This document shows, in pieces, positions 34,482 through 47,500 of a stretch of DNA of 64,000 nucleotides. The DNA lies in NCBI GenBank assembly GCA_011033025.1, contig WFMF01000344.1:124001-188000 (forward strand). The letters run 5' to 3'. The position numbers and the translations under genes are program-made. The stretch is from Beroe forskalii. Taxonomy: Eukaryota; Ctenophora; Nuda; Beroida; Beroidae. Below the pieces are notes generated by a model, which had not been told where the DNA came from, made no database searches, and saw nothing but the letters and a program-made list of their open reading frames with translations. Each line of letters opens with the position of its first letter. The first letter of the stretch is position 1.

Positions 34482-34698
34482 GGGGGCTGGCAAGCCCCCC
34501 GCGGCGGTTTGCGAGCCCGAGGGCCCGAAGGGCCCGAGGGCGAGCATTGGACGACGGTCCTAACAATGCGAGGGCCGAAGGCCCGAGCGCGAGCCCGAGG
34601 ACCCGAAGGGTCCGAGGGTGAGCATGGACAACTATCCTAACAGTACACGAGCCCCGAGCATCGGGAGTGTGTTCATGTAACGTTGCTTGCCAGCCCCC
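34482..34698. mobile_element. GGGGGCTGGCAAGC element, copy 1
   Basis: Perfect 14-bp inverted ends GGGGGCTGGCAAGC (34482-34495) and GCTTGCCAGCCCCC (34685-34698). The GC-rich interior is made of short repeats of GAGGGCCCGAAGGGCCCGAG type. No coding capacity. The ends resemble those of the 3.06-kb foldback at 10508 (GGGGGTGGCAAG). Confidence 0.85.
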
Positions 34699-34767
34699 AA
34701 CTATATGTTTTTATGGATTCGCCATATTTCACGTTGAAATTTAGCAAACTTTACGATGTCATAATCA

Positions 34768-34981
34768 GGGGGCTGGCAAGCCCCCCGCGGCGGTTTGCGA
34801 GCCCGAGGGCCCGAAGGGCCCGAGGGCGAGCATTGGACGACGGTCCCTAATGCGAGGCCGAAGGCCCGAGCCTATGAGGACCCGAAGGGTCCGAGGGGGT
34901 GAGCATTGGACGGCTATCCTAACAGTACACGAGCCCCCGAGCATCGGGAGTGTGTTCATGTAACGTTGCTTGCCAGCCCCC
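34768..34981. mobile_element. GGGGGCTGGCAAGC element, copy 2
   Basis: A second copy with the same perfect ends. The roughly 68 bp that follow each copy (starting AACTATATGTTTTTATGG) are also identical except at their last bases, so element plus flank form a tandem duplication of about 285 bp (34482-34767 and 34768-35048). Confidence 0.85.
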
Positions 34982-35048
34982 AACTATATGTTTTTATGGA
35001 TTCGCCATATTTCACGTTGAAATTTAGCAAACTTTACGATGTCATAAT

Positions 35049-36046
35049 GGCACAAAAATTGATACGCCGCATGGTTGGGGGTCAAAGGGGCTTCTGTCAA
35101 AATTTCAGATCAATCGGATTAAAAACGGCTGAGTTATAACAACTTGAAATCGCCAAAATTGAGGGTGTTCTTGTTAAAAAGGGTAACGATTATATAGATA
35201 TAGATATACAGATATACATATCAATAGAGGATAAAAACAACGACAAGTATGTCCTTTTTATGATGTCATATCTCAAAAACTATAAAAGATACATGCTTCA
35301 TCGACCCAGCATTTGAAAGAAAAAAGATAAAACTTTCAAAAATGGTGTCAAAAATTATCTGATGACAATGCAATGATGTCATAATGACGTCACAAAATCA
35401 AGAATTTCAAATTTCAATTTCCCAAAAATAGGCGTTTTCAACGCAATTTTTTCGATATGAAGCTTTCGAGATAGATAAAAATGCATCACATAATGCAGAA
35501 AGGAAATTTAATGTACTTTCTGAAAATGTGGTCAAAAAGTTTCGGGCTCCACAGAATAATGGAGATATTCGCGATTGTCTGAACCATTTTGACGTAAAAA
35601 ATTGCAAAAAATAGCCAAAACGGCAAGTTTAGTGGTGAAAAACAAGGGGCATCCAGGACTCCATATCACTGTATGATGTCGGTCATAGTGTCCCATGAAC
35701 TAATAAATGGGTTTCAAGTTGAATCTCAAATATGATGACGTACTTATGACGTCATCAGTTGCACGCAGATAGTCATTCTTTACACAAATGCAGCTAATAC
35801 AAGGTCGATATGTACGGTTCATCAAACTGGTGTTTGAAAGAAGGAAAGTAAAAACTCAAAAAATTCCCCGAAAATATCTGATGAAATAGTGGTGACGTCA
35901 TAGTGACGTCACGAAATCACGTTTATCAAAATTTGGCTTAGAATAGACGTTTTCAACCCTATCTTTTGATCCTATTCCTAATATTAATTACGGTGATCCT
36001 TCGAATTTTCACAATAGGATTGAACACTGAAAAAAGAATGATATTT
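35049..36046. repeat. Degenerate repeated region with TGACGTCA motifs
   Basis: Two divergent blocks of about 550 bp share landmarks such as TGACGTCA(C)...AAATCA followed by GACGTTTTCAA / GGCGTTTTCAA (near 35380 and 35890). It looks like an old tandem duplication or a decayed element. No gene is seen. Confidence 0.4.
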
Positions 36047-36302
36047 TTCCCGAAACCAAAAAGGATTTGGTTGTGATGGTCCGCGGCGGTGTTTAAGCGT
36101 TCTTTATTGAAAAATCCATGATATGAGAAAGAACGCGACGGTTAAAACTGCCGCAACGTCACCTTTTGAGCGTCAGTAATGGGGTAAATGCGACGTTGTA
36201 GTTTTAACCGTCGCGTTCTTTCTCATATCATGGATTTTTCAATAAAGAACGCTTAAACACCGCCGCGGACCATCACAACCAAATCCTTTTTGGTTTCGGG
36301 AA
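36047..36302. mobile_element. 256-bp near-perfect palindrome (foldback element)
   Basis: Arms of about 103 bp (36047-36149 and 36200-36302) are inverted copies with essentially no mismatch by eye. The outer edge is TTCCCGAAACC / GGTTTCGGGAA. The 50-bp centre contains a further inverted pair (CAACGTC / GACGTTG). It has no coding capacity. Confidence 0.9.
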
Positions 36303-37685
36303 ATTGTATGTACAAAATGCCTAAAATTTTTAATCGAAATTCCTAGCCACATCAAAATTATGAATAAAATGAACCATTTTAAGAAAAACTTAACTCATGA
36401 CTATATTGATTAAATGTAAATAATTCCAAGAAAATAACGTATAAAAACAGATTCAAATAGTAACATATTTAATATTTGTATAGCAGTAAAACTTATTAAA
36501 ACATACCGTTCATAAAATGATCCTACTGTCTCCCACCTCCCAACCCACAATCAGTTGGATAAAACAATAATCGACCGAGTTCTCGGCTTCATTATTTACC
36601 GGGGTTGAAGTCCTACCGTGGACTCGGCCTCGGTCAGAAAAGGGAAAGGTCATTTCCCGGTTCAAAGATCGATCAAGGACTCGGCTCTGTCCTCATTTAT
36701 TGCCGAGGATTCATTGCTTACCGAGGACTCAGTCATGAAACCTGCCCTCGGTCGATCATTGGGATGAAATTGACCTCAAATTCAAGCGCCATTTAAATAC
36801 ACATCATTCAATTTCAAGGGGTAGGAACTGAAAGCCGCGCATTTGAAATGTTAACACTTGCAGTGTGCGAAATATTCGTTGAACTTTTAAATCAAGTGCG
36901 GCACGAAAGCCCAAGACTGATGGTTAATTTTGCACGGTATAAAGTAACTTAAAACTCCATGCTTCCGTTGAAAAATGATATGTACAAACCGATAACAGAC
37001 CTAAAATACAGACAGCCAACTCAAACAGAACTGAGACTTAAAACTCCAGTCCATTAACTTTAAAACAGTTTCATGAGCTTTTTTCGCTCTCATGTATTTA
37101 CAGATTTCAGCCTTCATAATAATATTCTGTAGGGATGTATTTACAGTGGTCTTCCAACGCTGGCCCCCTCTGACTTGGGACAGTCTTTAGTATCAGTAAA
37201 ACTTTATCAATTTCTGAAAAAGGTGTTTTGTAAGGGATGAGTATAAACATTTAAATTCAAAATTTAACTGATTTTATGGAATATCATTCTTCACAGGACA
37301 AAGCAAGATGGCATTTGCAAAATGTAAAGCTGTCAAAATAAACAAACAAGCATAAAAAACAGACTTGTAAAACAATCGTAGGTCTGGTTAGATAAACAAA
37401 CAAAATGAAATACAGCATAACAAATGCAAACGTACCTGCTATACGCTATAGTCCTACATCTTTCTCGCTATCGGATTATTAACATGCGTGATAGGACAGT
37501 TATACAGCGGAGATTGCGTCTGAAAATGATATTTGTAAGTATAGAATTGAGTAATTAAGTAGCAGTATCAGTATGTAATTGGCTAAGTCGTTCAATCGTT
37601 TTATTCTCCAGTCGCTCCAAACTAACACTTTGGAGAAGTGTTATCTAATTTCAATCACTACACGCTCTTTTCCACGCTCGATTCT
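36303..37685. other. Intergenic region 3' of the integrin gene
   Basis: 36560-36770 has degenerate repeats of ACCGAGGACTCGG type. Otherwise AT-rich and unrecognised. An extra 3' exon of the integrin beta gene could lie here, but I could not identify one. Confidence 0.4.
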
Positions 37686-40600
37686 TTAATTTCGGACAGA
37701 TTTGGACAGATTTATAAATCTATTTCTCTTTTTACCCACCTCGGCAAACTTAGCATTCTCCATGTCCTCAATGAACTTCTTGTATTCCTGTTTATCCTTG
37801 TAACTCACAGCGCACTTCCAACAGCAGATAACAATGATACCTGTACAGAGGATGGTTACTTAGCAACGCATTAGCAACGTAAAGCAACCCTATCACTAGC
37901 AACTCCCTCTCCCCAAGCAACCCTTCTCTCCCCTAGCAACCCTCCTCTCCCCTAGCAACCCTCCTCTCCCCTAGCAACCCTCCTCTCCCCTAGCAACCCT
38001 CTAGCAACCCTCTCCCCAACAATGATACCCATGCAGATAATGGCAGCCATCACCCCCACGATAATGTAGATGATGTTAACAGGACCGCAGTCCGGGTCCT
38101 TGTTGATGTACAGGAGCCGACGTGTTTGCCGTGTTTCATTGGCGGCTGTGTAGTAGTACTCGTACGTGCACTCATCTTTCTGTGGAGATGCGGTTTTTAG
38201 AAATTATTGGAATAAATCTTATATTGAAATGAATCAAATTATTGAATAAATCAAAGTATTGAAATAAATCTGATCATGTTCCAGTCCGATGATGCTGGTC
38301 ATGGCGCAAGGATTTGAGGAAAATCTGATACATTTTTATGAGAATACATTTATTAGAAATATTTTTCACAAAGTTTTTTCAGGAATTTTACCTCGAATCT
38401 GCACCACTTGGTCTGGTTCAGGTCGTTGATGTCATCCTCAAACTCATATCCCTCAGGGAAACGCTCCGAGGTGAAGAAGACTTCAGCCGCTGATGGAATA
38501 ATTTTGGGGGTTACCTTTTGGGATTGAAAATTATAAGGGAAAATTATAAAGTTATTTTGTTTAATAAAAATATTCCCCACCCCTTTATTCTCCCCCAGCC
38601 TCATCCCCCTCCCCCTTTTTAATGCTGTAACCCTCCTACATTAATCCCTTTCCCTTTCTCAAATCCCTCGAACCACCCATCCTCCTTTCCTTCCTCTGAT
38701 TCCCCAACCCCCTCGAACCACCCATCCTCCTTTCCCTCCTCTGATTCCCCAACCCCTGAACCACCCCTCCTCCCTTCCTCAACCCCTCCCCTCAAATTGC
38801 TTCTCCACTTACCGACATCGCAGGAATCGCAATCCTGAGCGTCCCTCCCCGCCTCCTCGTCAGTTCCCACGGCACACAACACGCACTCCTCAAACTCCTC
38901 ACACATCTTACAGAACTCACAGGACTGACAGTACTTTCCAGAGTAGGTATAATCGTTGAGTTTACTGTGAGTTTCATCTCTATTAGGAACTCACAGGACT
39001 GACAGTACTTTCCTGAGGTGGTATAATCGGTGAGTTTACTGTGAGTTTCATCTCTTATATGGGGGGGGGGTCTTCAGGAACTCACACGACTGATAGTACT
39101 TTCCTGGGAAGATGGTGAGTTAAGTGATGAGTTACTGGTGAGTTACTGGTGAGTTATTGGTAAATTACATGGTATTGGAGATTTCGAGGGGGTGTTAAGG
39201 AACTCACACGACTGACAGTACTTTCCTGGGAAGAGGGGTAAATTCGGTGAGTTTTTGATAGATTCCATGCCGCTTGGGGATTGACATATTTGAGAATATC
39301 CATATATCAATTATCATAATTTTGGGATTTTCCCAAGAACATTTGAACATTTTACAGATTTGATCAGATTCTTGACGAAAGTATGGCATTGAGCCATAGC
39401 TCAAACACTTTCCAGAGTAGGTGTTTCCCCGGGTGTCAGTGTTACATTTACACTTCCCACACTCGCAGACTCCGTTACCCGCACAGTCCACACCGTCAAA
39501 CTTACAGGCGTCAGTGTTTTCCGTACACGCACACTGCGGTCCTGTGCGGATGGAATGGTAAGTGTGTTGTCATGGGAATAGCAAGGCGTTGTCATAGGAA
39601 CAGTAACGCGTTGTCATGAGAACAATAATCTGTTGTCATTGGATGTTGGCGCGCAGTAACGCGTTGTTTCAGTTCCATCAATAACCTCTTAATATGCATC
39701 CAGTTCATACCTGTCCAGCCAGGATCACAAACACAGACGCTCTGGGTAGCTCCAGTCGGACACTGACACCTGCCATGTCCGCTACAGTCACAGTTCCTTC
39801 CCTCGTCATTGCACTGACAGTAGTCCCCGTAGTTGGGTGCTGCGAGGGAGGGGGAGAGTTACCATGGTGACCGAAGGAAGGGGTTAGAGTTACCATGGTA
39901 ACCAATGGATACCATGGTATCCCTATCAGTAACTAGTACAGTAACTACAATTAGTGATTCTATGGAATTTGTCAATTATGAATGTATCAGGCACCAATAG
40001 CATGGTGACAAGAAATAACATGTAAAGGTAAATTGTTAAGTTTATAAACTCAGGAATAACTCATTAGATAACGAACCTACGCAGTCGCACTTTCCACAGC
40101 GACACTTTCCCTTCTGGGGTCCAGAGCAGAGGAGGAGGGATAGTGAGTCCTCTGCCTTACACTGGGTTATGTCTCCCTGCTCACCTGAAATAGCGTAGAA
40201 ATGAAGTGGAGTTTTAAGTGGGGCATATTTGACGTAATTGTGACTTTTAAAAAAACCTTCCAGTTAGGTGACAAATGTAATCGTAAAAAGGGTGAGATCC
40301 ATTGCCCAATTGCAGATACTCATGTTGACATGAAATCTTGAATTCCACCCCCCCCCCTTCAATTAGGCACTGCAGAGTTCCTACCATCAGGGCAGTCGCA
40401 GAGGTCCCCACTCCATCCCTTGTCACAAACACAACCACCACACTGCATACTGCCCCTCCCAGAACACACCGCAACATCTCGAGTAGCCTGGAGATAAGGA
40501 GGTTAAAAAGTAAGTGAATGGAGATAAACTGTATAGTCTTTGAGGAAAAACTCTCTTAGAACATTTTCAATATTACCCAGTGGTTAAGATTTAGTAAGAC

Positions 40601-43600
40601 ACAATTGTGGGGATGGGATTCTACAACTCATGAGTAACATGTTTAAAAACCAAGAATCTTACGTTAGCAACGTCGTCACATCCACATTGGCAAAGCGTTG
40701 TTAAGTCCAGTCTTAGCTGCCCAAAACCAGTGAATTCGATGATCTGAGGAAGCATGCCAATTACATAACATTTCAACTTCACTTTGACCAAACCTGAGCC
40801 TGACCAAATGAATCTGCGAACTATGAATTATTTTGAAATAACAACTAAGACAAGCGTAAGAAAATTATGTTCCCATTATGTTTTTAAGAATAATTTGCCG
40901 TAAAAATGATCATTTCTTTAGCTCCCTCCAAGCACTGTTCCGCAGTTACAGTGAACTCAAACTCCGCATGCTGCTCTATCCCCACACTTTTACACTCCCC
41001 GTTCTTTATTCCCTCCTCCGAGTCTGAATAGTATGGAATTAGCTCTTTCAAGTACAGACAGAGTCTGAAAAGGTGTCATTAGGACAGGCATAGACTGAAA
41101 AATGATGGAGCTAGCACGGCAACATAGCCTATTCAATATACAAGCAGGAGATTTATAGAATCACAGCAACTTCTACTTTTTAATTGACAGACAAAAGCGT
41201 CCGTAATTTGGAATAACAAATCTGGGCATTTAGCAACGTATTCCATCGATATGCCGTCAATTGACTCAGTTTGTCTTGGAACTATCTTCGAACTGATCGA
41301 CTGAAAATAACGTGTGTTGAGTGTTAACGGAGTCTAAGAGAAGTTTGAATTTGAATTTACGCAAGAAATCAAAATTGAAAGTGACGCGATAATTTTTGGT
41401 TGAAAGCGAACCTCAAGTTTATCCTATAAAACCTATGTGCGAATCTTACAACCAAAGTTTACCCCATAAACCCAATCTTACCGCGTATTCCTGGTAGATA
41501 AGGTCCACGAGGTTCTGTGAGTCCTCCTGCAACACCCCCACGCTCCCGTACGGGAAGAAGGCTCGCAGATCCTCGTATAGGCGGAGCACCTGGAGGGAAC
41601 AGGATTTAATGGATCTGGAGGAAAATATTTGGACTTAAATTTGGTATGAGTTTGGAGATGAATATTGAGTAAATGAGAGTATATGGAGCTAGGTTTGGAG
41701 TCCAAATTCGACCATGATTATAGAAGTTATTGATCACTAAAGTTAAACTGAGGACGAAATCTTAACTCTGAGGGAATATAGAACTCACCTTCTCAGTGAC
41801 TCCAAATATGGGGATCATCTGCTGGCTTACCATCTTCTTAACAACCTGGAATAATGATTTTCATTTAGTCAGCTGGGGATTTTGATATCAATCAAACCGA
41901 TATCACAATCAATTTCAAACTCATCATAATGTGGGAACTATTTGTTAGATTTGTGTAACTGTACCTGATGGATGGATGGGTAATCCAGGATCTTCTCCTT
42001 GGAGTAAGTCCTCTTGTCTTCCAGCCAGCACTTACCATCGTTTCTCTCAACCTGGTGAAGGGTGCGAAATTACTGGCGGAATTTTTACGTAGGATATGAC
42101 TTAGGTTTTTACCCTTCAGAAATTCTATTGTACCTATAAGCTATAAGCGTAAAACATGAACTCCTTCTCTTTCTTTCCAACCTGTCCCCCGAGTTTTCCA
42201 TCCCCTGCAAAGTGGAAGCCAGTGTCTGTCAGGTAAACCACAACTTTCCTGGAGTGGTCCCTCCACCCGATCTCATCCTTGCAGGCTGCCACCTGCATCA
42301 GAGCGTCCATTCCTGAGGGGGGAGCGGGATTAGGGAGATAAACAATAAGACAAGCGGGACAAGAGATATATAATGTAAATGAGATAATCATTCAATGAGT
42401 AACAATCATTCATCAGAGTGATTTTTACTCTGAGGGGGAGAGCGGGATTGATTAGATAAACAATCGGATGATCATTCAGAGAGAAAGAAGAATTATGGTT
42501 AACTGATCGCATCCCAACGTTTATTTCTCCTTTCCATTGTAAACGCTTAAACGAAATATGAAATCGCAGATTTCTGAGTTCATTCAGCTTACGTTACGGT
42601 TCTGAATACCTTTCATTCATTATCGAGGATATCTGGGACTGCTGAGTGCTGAGGGAATTCAGACCTGGAATTCATCGTCCATTCCTGCTTCAGGGAGATC
42701 CACGGAGGCAGACACTTGACTTGCGGTGATCATCGCCTGATGGAATGGTGAATGTTAGGGCGGAAAAGTGGAGGGAGAACTTGTGAATAGTGGAATTCCG
42801 AAGATTCATCCGCCTTCAATAGCCCTTTTTTAGAATATGAGGTGCTCAATCAGCTCAAACCATTGATAGAAACCGTTGTCAAACCGTGGGAAACAGATGC
42901 TTATGTGCAAACTTTTCGGTAGGCCTTCCAACCAATACTCATAACTAATTTCTTGGTTGCTGACAAACCAAAGATCTTCTTAAACCACTCGATGAACATA
43001 CTATCACACATAATAATATGTCGGTGGAACTAAAATATGTCAGAATATGCAATACCACTTCATTTCAGGTCAATGTATAATATATACACGCCGTACAGTT
43101 TTATACACTTGACACTTCGAATGTGACACATACCTTGAACACCTACAAGTTTGCCGCACTCACATAAATTCCCTTAAAAATCGACGTACTTAATAAAGTT
43201 GGCAGAGATTAATTGTAGACTCGAAAATTTTATGATAGCCGAGATTTAAGGATTATTGGAATTTTCCACTTGCATTTCCCCTAATTTGGCGATCAAGACG
43301 ACGATTCTTTTACTGCCAGGAAAAAGTTCTTGTCTAAATCACCAGAAAATTCCGGGCAAAAATTGAAAAACAAGCATAAATTCACGTAAAGATAATAAAG
43401 ATCATTCAGTCTGTTTCTAAATAGCTGAGATTTGAGGATACATATTTGGAAGTTCTCCACTTGCTAGACGACATTTTTTTCTTGGCAAAAATTAGAATCC
43501 TACATAAATTCACGAAAGTCTGGGGGAAGTACTCGCATTGAAGTCCTCGAATTCGTCCAGACTGACAGTGTTGTTGAAGTTATAGGCGGGAGGACATTCA

Positions 43601-44515
43601 CTGTCAGAGTCTCGAGTAAAACACGGGTTCTTTATCCTAGGGGTGGAGAGGCGTGAGTGGATGTAATATATTGACATCATTCACTTCCATCTTCGTTCTA
43701 AAATTTTGAGACAATGATTAATGGACGCTGAGGAACCAAGCACTATCTCCAAAAGAATACTCCTCCATTTGTTACTTACCTTGCTTCGGTAGTGTAGATG
43801 AATGGGGCTGTGGTCTTATCGACAAAGGTTCCAAAACCTATCCGATGGTTTTGGGTCAATGTCTTCAGCTTTTGACCTGAAAAATTATAGAGATAGATAA
43901 GGATATCGTTAAGAAATAATCTCAAAAATACATTTCAACGGTCACAATTATTGAAAAGGCTGTTTTTTCTTCGACTGGGGCGTAAGATTCCGAGAGTCGC
44001 TTCCTCTAAAAACCCATATCCATTGCCCACTTCCCCTTCATTTAAGTTGAAATATTTGAACGAGTGCCATGTGCAAACACACTAACTCATAACATCGATC
44101 CATGCCCAAAGTCCCTTTCATTCTACCCAAGATATATGAATTCTTAACAAATGCCGTATGTAAACACACTAACTCATAGCATCGACGCTGCTCTTGAGAG
44201 TTTGTAGCGTGGGCTCCATGGAGAAGGAGTGGTCCATAACGAAGTAGAGATCCAGAGGGAAGTCCTTGGCGGGGGATACCACAACGTTGAAAGAGACTGA
44301 GGACCCTGCAGAGTTTGGCATTGAGTCAGGGTCAATTTGGAATGTCACTAATCATCAAAACTTCGTAAAATGGAGACAAATAAGCTTGGAATCCGGGAAA
44401 AATCTGATAACTTAAATTTTGCGGCGAACTCACCATTTCTGACTGAAGCATTGAAGGCTTGGGGCTTTATTTGCACGATAGAACCATCGTCCAACTCATT
44501 CCCAAACTTTTCATT
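37686..44515 (-). CDS. Integrin beta subunit, lacking the 5' exons
   Basis: About 20 short minus-strand exons. Exons near 44434-44515, 44188-44307, 43789-43877, 43543-43637, 42661-42733, 42180-42312, 41965-42051, 41789-41846 and 41482-41589 encode the beta-I domain: MIDAS in [50 protein letters not shown]...[17 protein letters not shown], and [14 protein letters not shown]. Hybrid domain exons lie at 40920-41299. Cys-rich EGF modules lie at 40671-40742, 40385-40487, 40077-40184, 39711-39839 and about 39410-39541. Beta-tail exons are about 38813-38936 and 38392-38489. The TM exon is 38029-38179 ([19 protein letters not shown]) and the tail exon 37686-37840 ([16 protein letters not shown], stop at 37686). 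Partner alpha chain, ligand and the N-terminal PSI exon are not visible. Most introns are GT-AG; two junctions are irregular (see findings). Confidence 0.95.
37895..38015. repeat. 20-bp minisatellite in an integrin intron
   Basis: Five tandem units of CCTCTCCCCTAGCAACCCT type fill the 188-bp intron between the tail and TM exons. Confidence 0.9.
38936..39230 (-). repeat. Three extra copies of an integrin exon edge
   Basis: The 27-nt start of the beta-tail exon (minus strand GGAAAGTACTGTCAGTCCTG..., coding KYCQSCE) recurs in the upstream intron near 39000, 39090 and 39215. Each copy is preceded by a good acceptor (CCTCAG or TTCCCAG), and then diverges. Confidence 0.8.
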
Positions 44516-47500
44516 CTGAAAAGGAATTATTTATAAGTCAAGGATCCGGCTTCCCTTGTCTATTTAAGCCATTCATTCAATCAAACCTTGAATATAGCAC
44601 TAGCATATGTACCCTAAAATTCCTTGACCTTATTTATCCCGTCTGCAATGTTACATTTCACCACATGGGGCATGTAAATACCGCATTGGAATGTAAGAAT
44701 GTGAAATTGAACCAATGGAAACAGCAACGAACAGATGGTTGGTAACTCACTTCACAGTATGTAACTGTGATCTATGTTACCACTCTACCATACCACCTGG
44801 TCAATGTGACCTTGATACCACATGGTATGCTTTATACCACCTGGTATGCTCTCTTTACCTTGATTGAGTTTCACAATCCTACATTTCAGCGCCGTGCGCG
44901 CGCCGCGCGGTGGGTGACTTCAGTGAAAGATAGCATTAAAAACTTCCATGGACGAAACGTTTCGCGCGTTACGCAAAGTTTACAAAATTTCCAATAATTA
45001 AGTTAGAAACTTAATAAATCGATCGTAATTATGCACTGGCCGAGTGACTACTGAACTATTCATAGCAGTTAATGTTTCGCGTGCTATTACCTTCCATAAA
45101 ATCTCATGTTACATAAACAGAGGGTGCTATTGCCAGCAATATACCACCCCATATACTTCAACGATAATGGCAGATTCTGACTTTAAGAACACTAATTAAG
45201 ACGGTACAAAGATCTGCTAGAACACAGATGGTATATCGCTGAAATCAAGCCGTATGATATGTATTAGACTTTGCTGATGTATAACAAAGCAAGGGTGGTA
45301 ACCTTATTTTACGTTTTTCCTACGTTACAACACATTACATCACCCTATTTCTACATACGTCATAGCACATCCGCCAACACGTTTATTACAAGAGTGTGAG
45401 TTGTAGCATATATATGTTCGATCTCCCCTGGTACACGCCAATCAACAAGCACAGACCAAACTTGGGCAGCCAATACCGGCCAAATACTGGGTCACGTGAT
45501 ACGAAGCTGTCAACGCTCAACATCAACACGCTGCTTCCCTCGACCAATGAGAGTGCAGGAAATAAAATCTCGTCCAATGAGAGTGCAGGAAATAAAATAG
45601 AAACCTATAAAACGGACCGCGTATAGGTCACGTGGTACTACTTCGCTAAAGAGTAACGGGATAAAGATGACTGAGCACATAAAAAATGGGCGTTAAACGT
45701 CATCAATACTAACTATTCTAAATCACGAAATGACATCACTTTTAACTTAAAACTCTACGCGAGATGAAGTTAGTGTAGATTTGGGTTGGTATATAAATGA
45801 TTCCTATACATTGTCATCAACATGTACAGTTCTGTACACATGTAGGGTATCATATTATAGTATGGTGTGTATTTGGATGTAATTATACACAGCAATAATA
45901 TGATGTATGTCAGGAGGAAAAAGGCGATTCCTTCAATGTCATATCAATTCAATATTTTTATCCATAGCATTGATACCGAGACGACATAAATATGCAATGC
46001 AAATGTAACTAGTGTGTAACTCTATTGTTACTCGAATGTAACTCAAATACAAATTGTGTGTAACTCATTTGTAACTCAATTAGTCACATTATGTAACTTA
46101 TGTGTAACTCTAATGTAATTTCGGGTGTAAGGCATTGAGGACATATACAATCTGAAGTCTCAGTATCATCGTACTAATTAATATTGTGTTATAGCAGTGT
46201 AATTTAATACCGAAACATTACGGTATAATATTTTCGTATCTTCACACTAAAATGGGGAATGTACCTAATAATGTAACAGACTGAATCAATATACACCGAT
46301 CTATGTGTAATGTATATGTATGTCACACCATTTTCTCAAACTCACACATTATTTAGTGGCATGGGTGGCTATAATACGTTTCATAACCTTGATTCCAGAT
46401 TGCATTGAATTAATTGTCTATTCAAATCATTTCAAAGGTGATGAACATTCACATTTTAACAGTTGACTCTTCAGTGAATCAGCAAAACTACATAAATCAC
46501 CAATTGCTGCTGAAAGGTGTATAATATAAAATCATTCCTCGAAGACAAAAGTTTAGTTTAGTCATATATAAGGTGCTAAAAATAGAAACAGTGTAGTAAA
46601 AAAAAATAACTTTATTACACTTGTACGGTGATATCACACACAGATGACATAATATGATGACGTGTTTAGGTGGGAAATATAATGTACAGCGTGACTTGAA
46701 TTTATGGTACCCTATGGTATCATAATTTCATTATGTAAGATTTGAATACAAATATTTGCATGTGGAAACCACATGATGTAGTGTTGCATTCATCTTCAGG
46801 AATGTGAAAAATTTGATGTTGTTCACCATGAATGTGCCAAATTACTGCTTGGTATGGGCGCTAAAAAGTAAAAAGGATACTGAGCGTGCATGGAGAGCGT
46901 CTTGGGATGGGGACATTGTTTTTAATCATGGGACCTCTATAAAAATTAAAAAAAAAAATAAAAAAAAGGAGCGTAATAAAAGCTTTAAGATAATGATCTA
47001 AAAACTATTTTATTAGATCTGTTGTTGTCATCACAACTCGAGATGGGTAGAAATTTTATTAAGAGCCTAGATTTAAGGTGAAGCAAACGACTTTCTTCAT
47101 AATTCTAAAAAGGTTCCTCAAAATTATGATCATATAATTGAGGTGAAGTTTGTCTTGAAATCCATGTTATTGTTAAAAGGTGGTCTTGCACCACTATTTA
47201 GCATGGGTTCAGTCATACCTCCAGCAGCCGGCTCTAAACTGTTGGCATTGTTGCAAAATCCCTCCTTTCGTTACACGTAATGGCACTCAAACAAACGCAA
47301 TTCATCTACTTGTCTAGCAAGACCTTATTAAACAATAGGGCAGATGTTTAAATGTATCGAATGTCAAGGGGTTTAAAACTTGTTGTTATATGTGGGTAGA
47401 CAGCCCTTCAAAATGTCATCGTCATGTAAAAATGAATTTTTTTGGCAGACACAATTGAATTATCATTTCGATAAAGAATATCAAGCATATCAAATTTGTA

